Below, one piece after another: positions 11,335 through 22,094 of a stretch of DNA of 64,000 nt. The position numbers and the translations under genes are program-made. The number at the start of each line of letters is the position of its first letter. Positions within the stretch are counted from its first letter, which is position 1. The DNA is from Calonectria ilicicola (lineage: Eukaryota; Ascomycota; Sordariomycetes; Hypocreales; Nectriaceae), in contig CP085828.1 of assembly GCA_020809705.1 (NCBI GenBank), positions 4,154,001 through 4,218,000 of the forward strand. The letters are read 5' to 3'. The notes below the pieces were generated by a model, which worked only from the letters and a program-made list of their open reading frames with translations, was not told where the DNA came from and searched no databases.

Positions 11335-13110
11335 ATGGCGGAAGAAAAGAAGATCGACAGCAACCTTGCAAATGCAGATGAAACTGCCAAAGACGTGGCA
11401 AATGGCGAATTCGCTGGCCATGAGCTTACTCCAGAGGAGGACAAGCGAATCCTCCGTCGAATTGATACACGGTAAGAATTTCTGCTCGCGCTTGCTTGAA
11501 ATTGCAACATTAAGCTTATACCATGTCCAGTTTGCTTCCAATAATGGCAATTTCATACATGTTTCAATTTCTCGACAAATCTGCCTTGAGTTACACAGCA
11601 ATTTTGGGCTTAAGAGATGACCTGCATCTGAGCGGATCGGACTATTCTTGGGCTAGTAGTATCTACTACTTTGGCTATCTGTTTGCGTCGTACCTTGCCG
11701 GTGCCATGATGGTTCGATATCCAGTTGGCAAGACCATTACAGCCTCAGTGTAAGTCTTCCATCCAATTTCTCATATCGCTCTATGAATGCTCATCATGTG
11801 AATTAGGCTCATTTGGGGTGCCATTATGATGTTCACTGCGCTTTGCTTCAACGGGGCTGGTTTGCTCGCAAATCGATTTTTCCTGGGTGTGGCCGAGGCC
11901 GCCATTGCACCCGGTCTCAGCGTTCTCACTGCCATGTGGTACAAGCGATCAGAGCAGCCACTTCGTCATGGCGCGTGGTTTTTGGGCAACACATTTGCTG
12001 GATTTTTCGGTGGTTTGGTGGGTTACGGCATTGGCCACGTCGAGACTATTGCCTCTTGGAAGGTAAGTAATCTACTTCCCTCTCGTAAAAAGTCTTCAGA
12101 ATTGGATCAAGATGACTGACAAATATTAGGCCGTGTTTTTGATCTTTGGCGCCATTACTATTGTTTGGTCCGTTGCCACTTGCTTCTTCCTGCCTGATAC
12201 GCCAATGAATGCTTGGTTCCTCACTGAGGAAGACAGACAGAAAGCAGTTACCAGAGTGCAAAGCAACATGACCGGTATCAAGAACGACAAGTTCAAATGG
12301 TATCAATTTACGGAGGCATTGCTAGACCCTAAAACTTGGGCCCTTCTCATCATCCAGATGGCTGCCCAGATTGCCAATGGAGGAGTGCAAAGCGTAGGAA
12401 CGCCAATCCCTCTAACAAAACTTAAAACTGACATATATTCTATAGTTTGGCTCTATCGTCATCAAAGGCTTTGGATTCAGCACGCTGCATACGCTACTTG
12501 TACAAATGCTCACGTTTGTTTTCCAGTTCATCTTCGTTTCTATTGCGGCAGGAGGTAGTACACTATTCCCCAACACTCGCACTTATTGGATGGCGTGGAA
12601 TCTTGCAATCTCACTTGTCGGAGCTGTAATGGTCCGACAGCTACCTTCTACACACATCTGGGCTCGATTTATCGGATTTTGCTTGGCCGCTGCGTATTCT
12701 GCAAACTTCCCAATGACTCTAGCCATGTCCTCTGGAAACTTTGGTGGATTTACAAAGAAGACCACTGTCAATGCCATGGTAAGCAACTCTCGTCCCCTGG
12801 CTAGTAATTGAAGGCCACATACTGACATTTTTTTTAGATCTTCATTGGATATTGCGCCGGCAACATCATTGGACCACAGCTGTTCTTTGATGATGAAGCA
12901 CCCTCCTACCCATCTGCATTTTTGGCTATGATGATTTGCTATGCGATCGCATTCCTCACATGCCTGGCTCTTCGATTTTATCTGATTTGGGAAAACTGCC
13001 GCCGTGATCGGGCCGCACAAGCGGATGCTGAGGATTCAGACAGCAACCTAAATGCGACTATGCTGGACAAAACAGACCGAGAGATGTCGCGATTCAGATA
13101 CGTATACTAG
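11335..13110 (+). CDS. MFS transporter, Dal5-like anion:cation symporter family
   Basis: Six exons: 11335-11471, 11531-11749, 11807-12062, 12130-12393, 12446-12778 and 12838-13110. They encode 493 aa, normal for Dal5-family permeases (allantoate, ureidosuccinate, dipeptide or vitamin uptake at the plasma membrane). All junctions are GT-AG and keep frame. The cytoplasmic N-terminus ends in LTPEEDKRILRRIDTRLLPIM, the usual lead into helix 1 (FLDKSALSYTAILGL). RFFLGVAEAAIAPG in the N-terminal half and YCAGNIIGPQLF near helix 11 are family hallmarks, and EMSRFRYVY closes the protein. Context (amidohydrolase, regulator, shared promoter 11-mer) suggests uptake of a peptide-like or amide nitrogen source; the substrate is inference. 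Confidence 0.92.
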
Positions 13111-13277
13111 GAAAAACCAAATTCTGTCATTAGTTGATCTATTTGTATTGCAGATAGGCAGAAGTATGTATTGGACTCTTTGTTGGTCTCCCATCAAACG
13201 ATGGGAGAAAGTCAACATGAATTGATACTTCGGTCATAAATGATTCAACGTACTATTCGTATTTAACCTACGTCTTC

Positions 13278-15974
13278 TTATTTGATATGAAGGTCTAATT
13301 TCGCCGATTTCAGTCCCTCGCTTTCTGCCACAATGGAAATAGATCCCGATTTTCCAGTCTCGGCCTGGACAATGGCAAGAGCGAGACCATGGAACGCCTT
13401 CCGCTCCTTGGACCCAAAGGATGTATAATCAGCTTCATAGCCGTTGTCCGTCGCAACGATTTTGCCTGGGCCAGTAATGGAAAATTGGATTGTGTTGTTT
13501 GCTTCGGGCACAAAGCCGCCTTTCTCATCGACGATTTCGACGGAAATGAATGACAAGTCATCTCCATCAGAAGCAATTGTTCTGCGGTCTGCTGAAAGCC
13601 GAAGACTCGTTGCGTCTCCGACGGTACTGACGGAATTTACAGCCCACTCTTTACCGTCTTTGTATGTTACAACTTTGACCTCTCCTGGCTGGTAGATGAC
13701 ATCGTCCCATCGGAACCTATAGCTGGATGTAGCTCTCTCGAGCTTGCCTTGCGATTTGCCATTGACAAAAAGTTCCGCTTCATCAGCTGCACTAAAGACA
13801 TGAACTGGAGTAACCTTTCCTACCCTGTCGGGCCATGTCCAGTGAGGAACAATGTGTGCACTCTTAACATCAGGTCGCCAACGCGACTGGTAGAGGTAAT
13901 ATCTATCCTTTTTGAACCCTGCCAAGTCGATAATTCCTGAGTAGGAACTGCGCGCATCGTATGGATATGGCTCGCCGAGGTAATCCCAACCCGCCCAAAC
14001 AAAGCCACCCGGTACGAAGGGATAGCGGTCTTGCGTAGCAAAGACGCGGTCTGGAGAGGACCCAGCATCGGCTGAATACAATTCGTACGCGCTAATTTCA
14101 AGAGCCTTAGAATCTCCTCCTGACGTGTCGTTGACAGGCGCACTGCTGTAATTTGTCACCGGGAACATGTAGGAACCACGACTGCTGAGAGACCATGCGA
14201 CCTCTGTACCAAACACCACTTTTTCGGGGAATGCTTCGTGGAATTCTGGATAGCGTGGGTTGGTTCGGTTTCCAACCAAGTGCGCATAAGCTTCTCCGTA
14301 TCGGACTCCTTCTCCTTGGTAGTTTAGACCAATGAGGTCGGCGACTCCAGAAATCGTCCAGTTTGGCGGGGCGCGATTCATTGACATGGTTGATGGTCGG
14401 GTTGCATCTTCCTCCCCGACCATCCCATGGAGATATCTAGCGATTCTCGTGCCGTTGCCGTCTGAACTTTGTTGTTCGACGACTTCGTTGCCATAGCTCC
14501 AGATTATGACGGAGGGATGGTTACGGTCACGTCGTATAAAGGCCCGAAGATCAGGCTCGCTCCAATCGGGGAAAATGAGATGAAAATCGGCCGTCTTTTT
14601 TCCCAATTCCCAACAATCGAAAATCTCGTCCAGGACAACAAAGCCCATCCTATCAGTTAACTCCAATAATTCGGGTGCTGGGGGGTTATGCGCCATTCGA
14701 ATGGCATTCACACCCAGCTCCTTGAGCTCCTCCAGTTGTCTTTCAGCCGCGCGTACGTTGAATGCAGCACCCAAAGCTCCAAGATCGTGGTGTTGGTTTG
14801 CTCCTTGGATGTAGACGTGTTTGTCGTTAATGAATAGGCCGTTGTCCGAGTCGAACTTCAGAGATCGGATGCCAAACACAGTTTCGTAGGTATCCAGCAG
14901 CTTCTTGCCCGAATATATCTGCGTCACAGCAACGTACAAATTTGGCGTCTGTCCAGGTGGTGGGCCCCAGAGTCGTGGATTTGCTACGGTTGTCGATCCG
15001 CTGACGGATTCTTTCTTGGCGGCAGCAACTGAAAGTTTTTGTTTACCAATGCTGGCAGCTTTCTGTCCCCGTTTTTGTGAATCAGAGTCGTAGTTGTAAA
15101 TATCAGTCAACACAGTAATGCTCTGGGTTTGGTTTGAATCGTTTTCAACTTCAATTTTAATATCAACAGTGGCGCTTTTGGTCGATATGTCCTTGGTGGT
15201 GACGAATGTGCCCCAATTCGCGACATGAATTGGATTTACCTTGGATAGCCACACGTTGCGATATATACCGGCCCCGGAATACCAGCGTGAGAAGTCTGTG
15301 GTAGGATTTTCGACACGGATGGCGAGCTGATTTTCTTCACCTTCTTCGAGGTACGGCGACAGGTTAAGACGGAAAGAATTGTAACCGTACGGCCAGCCGC
15401 CCACCAAATGACCGTTCAACCAAACAATTGGATATGACATGGCGCCATCAACGTCCAAGAAGATTGATTGCTTCAAGTCGTCTTTCGATACGCTGAGCTT
15501 TTGACGGTACCATCCAACACCCTGCACTGGCAATTTTCCCATCTCGCCTGACACTGGAGGATCTTCTTCCGTATAAAATGGTCCCTGAATGGCCCAATCG
15601 TGTGGTATATTGATGACGGCCCAATCATCGTCATTAAAATCTTTAGAAACATATTCAATAGTGACTTCAGGATCTTTAGCGGGTCTTTCGTGGCGTGCAG
15701 ACGCATCTTGGATAAAGTCATTTGCTGAAGGAAGAATCCATTTCTTTAGAGGATACAGGTCAGTGCTATTTGCATCCGGGCGATAGTCGTATACGACGCC
15801 ATCGGGAATTGACCCCGAGTGCCAAAAACGCCATTCGGTATTTAATCGGATCCTTGCTCTGCCTGACTCAGTTTCACGAGCGGCTAGAAAGTCGACAGTA
15901 GCTGCATCGGTTACGGGAGCAGACAAAATAAGTCCCAGGGCCCAAGGGACCAAAGAGGATAAACGAAGATGCAT
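13278..15974 (-). CDS. Secreted GH2 family glycoside hydrolase (beta-galactosidase type)
   Basis: Single exon. The start is set at the ATG at 15974 (MHLRLSSLVPWALGLILSA, a signal peptide) because the open frame's earlier start codon is GTG. Length 898 aa. An N-terminal jelly-roll sugar-binding domain (GVGWYRQKLSV..WLNGHLVGGWPYGY), an immunoglobulin-like domain and a TIM barrel follow in order. Acid/base Glu497 lies in IIWSYGNEV and nucleophile Glu591 in VVFGTEVAW. A C-terminal region with WAGWDYLGEPYPYDARSS and further beta domains matches the large multidomain GH2 type common in Bacteroidetes. Exact specificity (beta-galactosidase or another beta-glycosidase) is not settled. A long upstream region with TATAAAAG at 16053-16061 suggests tight control. 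It converges on the Dal5-type transporter, 167 bases apart. Confidence 0.9.
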   Translation of the reverse strand: MHLRLSSLVPWALGLILSAPVTDAATVDFLAARETESGRARIRLNTEWRFWHSGSIPDGVVYDYRPDANSTDLYPLKKWILPSANDFIQDASARHERPAKDPEVTIEYVSKDFNDDDWAVINIPHDWAIQGPFYTEEDPPVSGEMGKLPVQGVGWYRQKLSVSKDDLKQSIFLDVDGAMSYPIVWLNGHLVGGWPYGYNSFRLNLSPYLEEGEENQLAIRVENPTTDFSRWYSGAGIYRNVWLSKVNPIHVANWGTFVTTKDISTKSATVDIKIEVENDSNQTQSITVLTDIYNYDSDSQKRGQKAASIGKQKLSVAAAKKESVSGSTTVANPRLWGPPPGQTPNLYVAVTQIYSGKKLLDTYETVFGIRSLKFDSDNGLFINDKHVYIQGANQHHDLGALGAAFNVRAAERQLEELKELGVNAIRMAHNPPAPELLELTDRMGFVVLDEIFDCWELGKKTADFHLIFPDWSEPDLRAFIRRDRNHPSVIIWSYGNEVVEQQSSDGNGTRIARYLHGMVGEEDATRPSTMSMNRAPPNWTISGVADLIGLNYQGEGVRYGEAYAHLVGNRTNPRYPEFHEAFPEKVVFGTEVAWSLSSRGSYMFPVTNYSSAPVNDTSGGDSKALEISAYELYSADAGSSPDRVFATQDRYPFVPGGFVWAGWDYLGEPYPYDARSSYSGIIDLAGFKKDRYYLYQSRWRPDVKSAHIVPHWTWPDRVGKVTPVHVFSAADEAELFVNGKSQGKLERATSSYRFRWDDVIYQPGEVKVVTYKDGKEWAVNSVSTVGDATSLRLSADRRTIASDGDDLSFISVEIVDEKGGFVPEANNTIQFSITGPGKIVATDNGYEADYTSFGSKERKAFHGLALAIVQAETGKSGSISIVAESEGLKSAKLDLHIK

Positions 15975-16052
15975 TGCATCCGAGGCTATCACTTTTTAAA
16001 CTGTAGTGAGGTAAAAAATCAAATTAAAATTATGCGAGATGAACCCCATCAT

Positions 16053-16061
16053 CTTTTATAA
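16053..16061 (-). promoter_or_regulatory. TATA box of GH2 gene
   Basis: Minus-strand TTATAAAAG, about 80 bases upstream of the chosen ATG at 15974, a usual distance for a fungal hydrolase gene. Confidence 0.5.
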
Positions 16062-18960
16062 GTCCAGTAGGAATCCTTTGTTCCATAAACCATCTATTAT
16101 GCTTTCCTAGTGTAACCAAGAGCTTTGTGGATCAATTGGATTTATCCATGAATGGGATCGTCTAAACCACCGCGAAGACGGTCATATACGCTTTGCAGGG
16201 TGTGAAAATGACTCGCTATAATTCCGGAGAGGGGTATTGGGTAACATGCCCACTTGAACATCGCCAAGAGCATCGGTAATCCTTGCCCGGAACCTTGGAC
16301 GACATGGAAACAATCGACTGATCTGCTGGTGGGACTACCATTGTTCCAATCAGTCAATATGCTCGCAGCTAAGAAATTGTGGTCACAGGAAACGTGCTAG
16401 AAAAGGTTACATTAAAGCAGGTCTAGATGATCGACAAGTTGCAGTGCGCGACAGTCTGTGCTACAATCATGATTGGGACGGGTAATAAGAGACATCATCT
16501 CATCGCAAACATATCCAAACACCCGCAAAAGATGCTACGATATTGTTCTGAGGTTGATGAATTTATCCTGTAAATTCCCCACATCTCAATTAACATTTGG
16601 AATTTATCCTGCGGGGAAGCACGTCGTCAATCACCCGGCAAAAGCCGCGGCTGAATCACGGGACAAGGCATGCATGACCCTCCTCGGTTTATTGTAAACA
16701 GTCCAGAGTAATAATCTAGCACGGATGTAAAGGATTGAAACTGTTGGTTGAGTGATCAAGATAATATCGTATTAAGGGAATACCTGGGGGCTTGACCAAT
16801 CGGGATCTCTCAAGCAAGCGAATAAAAGAAGCGTTTTTATTCACTATTCCAAAGCCACATCACGAAGTTTGTCATGATATGACTGCAGTATAAATGAACA
16901 TGTTGTTACTGATTCCGATAGTAATGGTTTTAGGGAGGTTGGTTGAGAAAATCGATGAATCGTAATGCTCCATACGCAAAGCCTCAGTGAGTGCACTTTG
17001 GGTACTCAAATTAATGAGAAATTTTACAGAAAAGGAACTTAATTAAAGTCAGATCCGGGATGCTCCAAATCATTCCACTGTTCGAGGGCTTCATCTAAAT
17101 GAATGTCCTTTTTTTTAAGGTTTGCTACCCTAAGCATCCATTCGGCAGTTACGCCGCATAAGCCGTGGAATGGATGCTACAACAAGGCAAAGTAAGAGAC
17201 GAACGTGCGAAGAAATACACTATAATTGGTGTAAATTAAATTTAATATATATTTTTTTGTATGTAGCACTGAAAAGATTGTCACAGGTTTTGTGATAGAA
17301 CTTCGTCACCTGGAAAACAATGGTTCAATCTTCAGGGTTGGTTACTGATTTCCTGTGATGATTTCAAACACGACAGAGATACGGATAAAGTTTATCACGG
17401 CATTTTGGAAGAAATAAAATTCAGTCAATCAACCTACGTATCGTATTTAGCAACAGATCAAGACAAGCCCTCGTAGACTCTCGTATACCCGGAATGGGCG
17501 GGAAATATAAAGGTCCGCCAGAACAAGATATGATGCACATCTGAATCTAAAGGCTTATAATAAATGCTTTGCTCAATCATAGATGCAGATTTCTACCAAC
17601 AACATTAAATATGTGGGCCGAATTGCGTAGTTGAAAGTCCGAAATGACTGGCGTGCCAGGGACCCTGAACAAAGGGGCAAAGCTTAACTGCTGGCACATA
17701 TGAGGTCATGAAAATGGCGTAGAAGGGAATTTTATTCCAATTTAGACAAAAAATACCCCATAATTTGTTTCAGCGCGTTAGCCGACATCTCCTATCACGA
17801 TTAAGCACTCGCGATGGTGGAACGATCTGGTGTCTGCCTTGGCTCCCCAGAGTCCACGTGCCCTCCCCTGTCTCCCGTGCGCCCAATGCTGATCCCTCTC
17901 CCCAAGGAGCCCAATTCATCTGCAATGTCATCATCTCATTTAAGCATGCACGGCTATATGGTTCGGTGTGCAGCTGGCCTTGGCGAACCTAAAGCTCATG
18001 TTTCAACGTCCTGTGTGGTGGCGCTGGACACAGTTATAGGTTTTGCCAAGACAGTGTCTGCCACATTGATGCATCTCTGGTTCCATTCGGATTCGCATAC
18101 TTTGCAGAGGCTGATTTTCTAGAAGCAGGGGCGATGATTCTGGAAGCCGGATTTCGCGGATGTTCCAAATAGCGCTGGCAGTGAAGAGCCCCCGGCCAGG
18201 GGCATACCAAAGTAGTTAGTGATCAGCGATGGCGACATGCAAAGTCATTCGGTAATCAACAATTGTAGTATCGTACTGTAAAGCGTATAAAAGTACACAT
18301 TTGTGTCAAAATACAAGTGGCCAATCAGGGGAAAAGCGCAATGGGGTTTGTAAAATCTTGACAGGAGTGTCAAGCAAAAAGTCCCGACGCTATTCCTTGA
18401 GTTGGATGTGCTTGAATGATTCATGATGAATTTATAAAACAAAAATCTTTAAGCGCTAGTGCTTGTTTCATGCCAAGCAATGTAAGCTTCATACTCCAAT
18501 GGGCCAAGGCAAACGCTGGCTGCTTGGATCCACTGCCTCTCACGATGTGGATAACTTTCAGTTTGACGTACTTCAAAAAAGAATAATCCTGGTTACGGAC
18601 AAAGATTGTTCCTGTAGAGCCGACTACTCCGATGTCTGTGTGTAATGACGGGAGACCGATGATCTGAAACATACCCATGGTTTAGCTTCCCAAAATGGGT
18701 GATATTCGAGAAACAAAGTTACTGAATCATCGATTTAATTAGCGGAGGATGGCTCCGAAGCCGATATTCTTGCAAAGGTTTGTGGATGCAATTGACTAAA
18801 ATGGGATTTCATAAGATTCCCGTTACGCCCAATGAAACTCTAATGATCCTCTGCACGGCAATGAAATGTGTGTGGGGTACGGATTTAGCATCGAGTGTGA
18901 AACCTTGATGGATGAGGCGCCCTGTCAATGATCACCCGCGTAAACACCTCTTTCTGGCCT
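16062..18960. other. Long non-coding stretch, about 2.9 kb
   Basis: No convincing gene is seen. It holds the distal promoter of the GH2 gene at the left and the promoter of the 19.1-kb secreted-protein gene at the right. Open frames at 17.8-18.7 kb lack start contexts, domains and codon bias. No terminal repeats or transposase remnants were recognised. Confidence 0.45.
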
Positions 18961-18970
18961 TAGAGTTCCT

Positions 18971-19000
18971 ACCGGATGAACCGGTCAAGCAGATATATAA
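18971..19000 (+). promoter_or_regulatory. Core promoter with palindrome and TATA box
   Basis: ACCGGATGAACCGGT (18971-18985) is a perfect inverted repeat with 5-bp arms around ATGAA and contains CGG-N5-CCG. The TATA box ATATATAA follows immediately (18993-19000). The first coding base is at 19125. Confidence 0.5.
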
Positions 19001-19124
19001 GTGTTTTGTTCAGCAAGCTGAAAAAATCTAGCATCTCGAATCAGCAATACTCACACACATTCCTTTAGCAATTGGTTTAGCAGTCACTCATTTTTTGACC
19101 TTTTCAATTCACAAATCCAGCAAC

Positions 19125-19813
19125 ATGTGAGTAGATTGTTCAGAATATATTATTCATGAGTAATACTAACAAACAGTAATAGGGCCCCTTCTAAGCTCTT
19201 CCGCTCCATCGCCGTCGTCGCGGCTGCTCTGTCCGTTGTTTCTGCGAGCCCCATTGAGTCTCGCCAGATCAACATCACGGCTGATGTTGACCGCAAGGCC
19301 GGCACTATCAATATCACCGATGCCGATATCGACTTGACCAAGGTCAAGTTTGACAGCAACGGCAAGGTCGACGCCAGCAGTATCAACGTTGCCATCAACG
19401 AGGTCAAGGCTAAGCGAAGCGGACTTAGCGCCCTTACCAGCGCTCTCTGCGCTCCTGAGGCTGTTGCTTCTCCTCCCGCCGAGAACACCTTGGTCGAGGT
19501 TGCCGTCGGCACTGAGCGAACCGCCAACTGGACTGCTCTGCCCAACGTTGGCAACGCCCTTGTGTCTGTTTCTGCCCGTGCCATCCGTGACGGCTACTTC
19601 CCCGGCACCATCACCGTTGATTACGAGTTCCTCAACACCCAGTCCGCCAACGTCTCCTACCTCTGGGATGCTTACTACCCTGCCGCCAGCCAGACCAACT
19701 ACACCCTCCTCGGCGAGCAGAACATTACCATTTCCGGACCTTCGCTCGGCTACGTCAGCATCTGCATCAACGACAGCGGTGCCTCCAACCTCCTTGTCGG
19801 CATCACCGCTTAA
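19125..19813 (+). CDS. Secreted protein of unknown function, start codon split by intron
   Basis: Exon 1 contributes only the bases AT (19125-19126). A 56-nt intron (GTGAGT, branch ACTAAC, acceptor AATAG) separates them from exon 2 (19183-19813), whose first G completes ATG. The product is 210 aa. It begins MAPSKLFRSIAVVAAALSVV, a signal peptide with likely cleavage near Ala-Ser-Pro. The mature part has several N-glycosylation sequons (NIT, NWT, NVS, NYT, NIT) and two cysteines; no family is recognised. Codon use is strongly C-ending (GCC, GTC, AAC, ACC), unlike its neighbours. That suggests very high expression, as for abundant secreted or cell-wall proteins. No ATG in exon 2 gives a signal peptide, which supports the split start. 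Confidence 0.72.
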
Positions 19814-20307
19814 ACGAGTACCACCGATGATATATAGCGATTTTTCCTTTTTAAATTACTTTGAAAGTATTGTGTATTGATAATTGATGGGACTGTTGGA
19901 TACGGGATATAGCGATAGTGGGTTTTTTTCTAGCTTTGCTGTCCTGGGCCTGGTTTTTCCTGCTACACACTAGATAACGATACAGCTTTTCCCCGAAATG
20001 TATAAAAAGATGCAGTCCCAAGTATAGAACTATGATGAAATTAAATTTTGACGTTGTGACGGCGAACTGTTCTCATTCAGATAGTCAGCGCGGTTGGTTG
20101 CTTAAAGTGCAAATGCCAGCGGCTGTCAGTCATGGCATCTGTCAACGGCCCGACGTGACTAGGTTTCGCGTGTTGCTTAGCGGCGGTAATTTCACCTGTT
20201 TTCTTTTTGTTTGAACTCCTTTCTTCTTTTTTTCTTGACATGCTGCCCCAATCCACGATTTCGCCTGCGTCGCTGTTGTCGCCCTGCCCTGCAATTCTCT
20301 CAGCATC

Positions 20308-20996
20308 ATGTCGGTCCTCAGTCGCATGGGCGAGATTCTCAGAGATTACGATAACCAGCCAATTGGGTTCTCTTTCATGTTTGAGGGCGAGATCCCGTGT
20401 TTCAACTGTCTCTTGCAGAAACACAACAACCTGGCCCTTTCATGCTGCCAAGGATTACTAACAAGCAGATGCGTCGTCTGTGAACAGGCAAATGAGAAGT
20501 GTTGCGTGGTACGTACTTGGTATCTCTTATTATGTATCCATATTTTACTCACCAGTCAAAAGATCCCAATGGAGCTGCGTGGTGCGGCCGCTTGGTACTA
20601 GAACTTTCTTTCGGACCAACACCTTCGCGAGTCCAACAATCCACGAGCTCAGAGTCTTCTTCCTCCCACTTCTATCGGCCGCTGGAGATTGCTTCATGCC
20701 ATGAAAAAAGTTGCAATTATTTGGCGGAGTGTTCAGCGGTATTTAGAAAATACCACAAAGCCAGACCCTGGTGCTGGGGCGATGTTTTACTTGCAACTCC
20801 TGATTAGAGTATAGATCCAAGCTCTTCATGGGAATTCGTCGCTAACGACTATTATTTGCAGGCCGGTTTCATATCTCTCGATGATAGAATAATTTCCGAA
20901 AGAACCAAGTCCTCCAGATGGCATTACATGCGAGAGAACCACATTGTGCTCCTCTTGAAAGGAACCCTGGCTCAAATGTGGGATGATGAACACTGA
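20308..20996 (+). CDS. Cys-rich protein, unknown; possibly decaying gene
   Basis: Tentative three-exon model, 20308-20508, 20556-20738 and 20862-20996 (172 aa). It is based on donor GTACGT/acceptor CACCAG and donor GTATTT/acceptor TTTGCAG, the second with a good GCTAAC branch. Exon 1 reads MSVLSRMGEILRDYDNQPIG and then a Cys-dense segment (CFNC, SCC, CVVC, KCC), suggesting metal binding or disulfides. Without the second intron the frame stops at 20805-20807. The exon 3 frame stays open beyond its TGA (see next entry), so the gene may be longer and broken. No known family is recognised. Confidence 0.35.
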
Positions 20997-21396
20997 TCCA
21001 TCCCACCTGAGGGAAAGCTTGATTCATACCCCATCCAGATGAACAGCACGATGCTTGAAGCGATCAAGATGACTAAAAACAACCATGCTCCGGAGTGGCC
21101 CGTTTTGATCTACGCCGCCGCCCCTGTCAGTCGCAGTGCAGTAGGCTCTAAGCGCCGCCAAGCAGACCCGCCGTCCAATCCCACGCACCATTAGCCACCT
21201 GTTGATCAACGTCCTTGGAACGAGCAAGTTAAAGAGGCTATTCTCAGTTTAATCGACTCGATTTGCCCTTTCCCCCCAGACGAAGAAACCATTCAGCGCT
21301 TCAAGAATTCTGAATTAGCGCCTGCAGTTTCAACCCCTAAGTCACCACCGCGGGTTGCCAGAACTCAACGACGACACAAAAGGCAACGCAAATGAC
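20997..21396 (+). pseudogene. Downstream continuation of the same frame with two stops
   Basis: The frame entering at 20862 continues for about 178 codons to 21396, interrupted only by TGA at 20994-20996 and TAG after the SNPTHH segment. The text between looks protein-like: MNSTMLEAIKMTKNN, SLIDSICPFPPDEETIQRF, and a basic end (RTQRRHKRQRK). No plausible short intron removes both stops cleanly. A recently inactivated 3' portion fits best, with unrecognised introns as the alternative. Confidence 0.35.
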
Positions 21397-22094
21397 CCGT
21401 CTCACATCCCACTTTCTCAAACATTCTGTGAGAGAATTTTTGAAGATTTTTTTAATGCTGTGTGAAGGACATGCAAGAATTTGATCATCTTGGAGGTCTG
21501 TCCATTTGGGTTTGTCAGGAGATTGTCGCAATGATTACGAATGCCAAGCCATTAGGGGCGACAGTCTTTGCAATTGCCATCCTCGCCAAGATAGTCTCAA
21601 AATGGGCTTTTTTTTACATTCCAACCTTTTCATACAGAGCTCATTTAATTTGAACTGTACTGCGTCATTAAGTCAAGACACACGATGGATGGGATGGAAT
21701 GCTGGCGTCCCCTTTGAGCAAATGAAATTGGTATCAAAAGCCCTGCAAGTAGTGCGCAGTCATTCCGCACCCACCATTTCCGCTACACAGACGCTCAAGT
21801 AGGTATGATGCCATTCTACCAGATGTGATTCAGCTAGATCCACAATTTTGCATTGCAAGTACCTTAACACGTTTCAGACCAAATATGCGCTCTCAGCCGC
21901 TCCCCACACAGCCACATCCACCCAATGATCAATGCTTTGGCCATGTTTCTAGAGACGAGTATCCAGAACAGGCGCCAAGAGCACAGTCTTGGTGAATTAA
22001 TAAATATGAAGGTAGAATGTTGAAGAACAAAAGAAACAAAATAAGTCCCCATAGCACATCCCAGGGCAGTGATTGTAAAACCAGCCGTGACACC
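21397..22094. other. Intergenic region, no gene recognised
   Basis: Promoter side of the beta-helix protein gene; nothing further is recognised. An open frame from 22017 is merely the upstream extension of that gene's frame. Confidence 0.45.

Noticed and set aside
17765..18678. Several 60-100 codon frames in the 3-kb gap
   Set aside because: Overlapping frames on both strands without domain, codon bias or start context.
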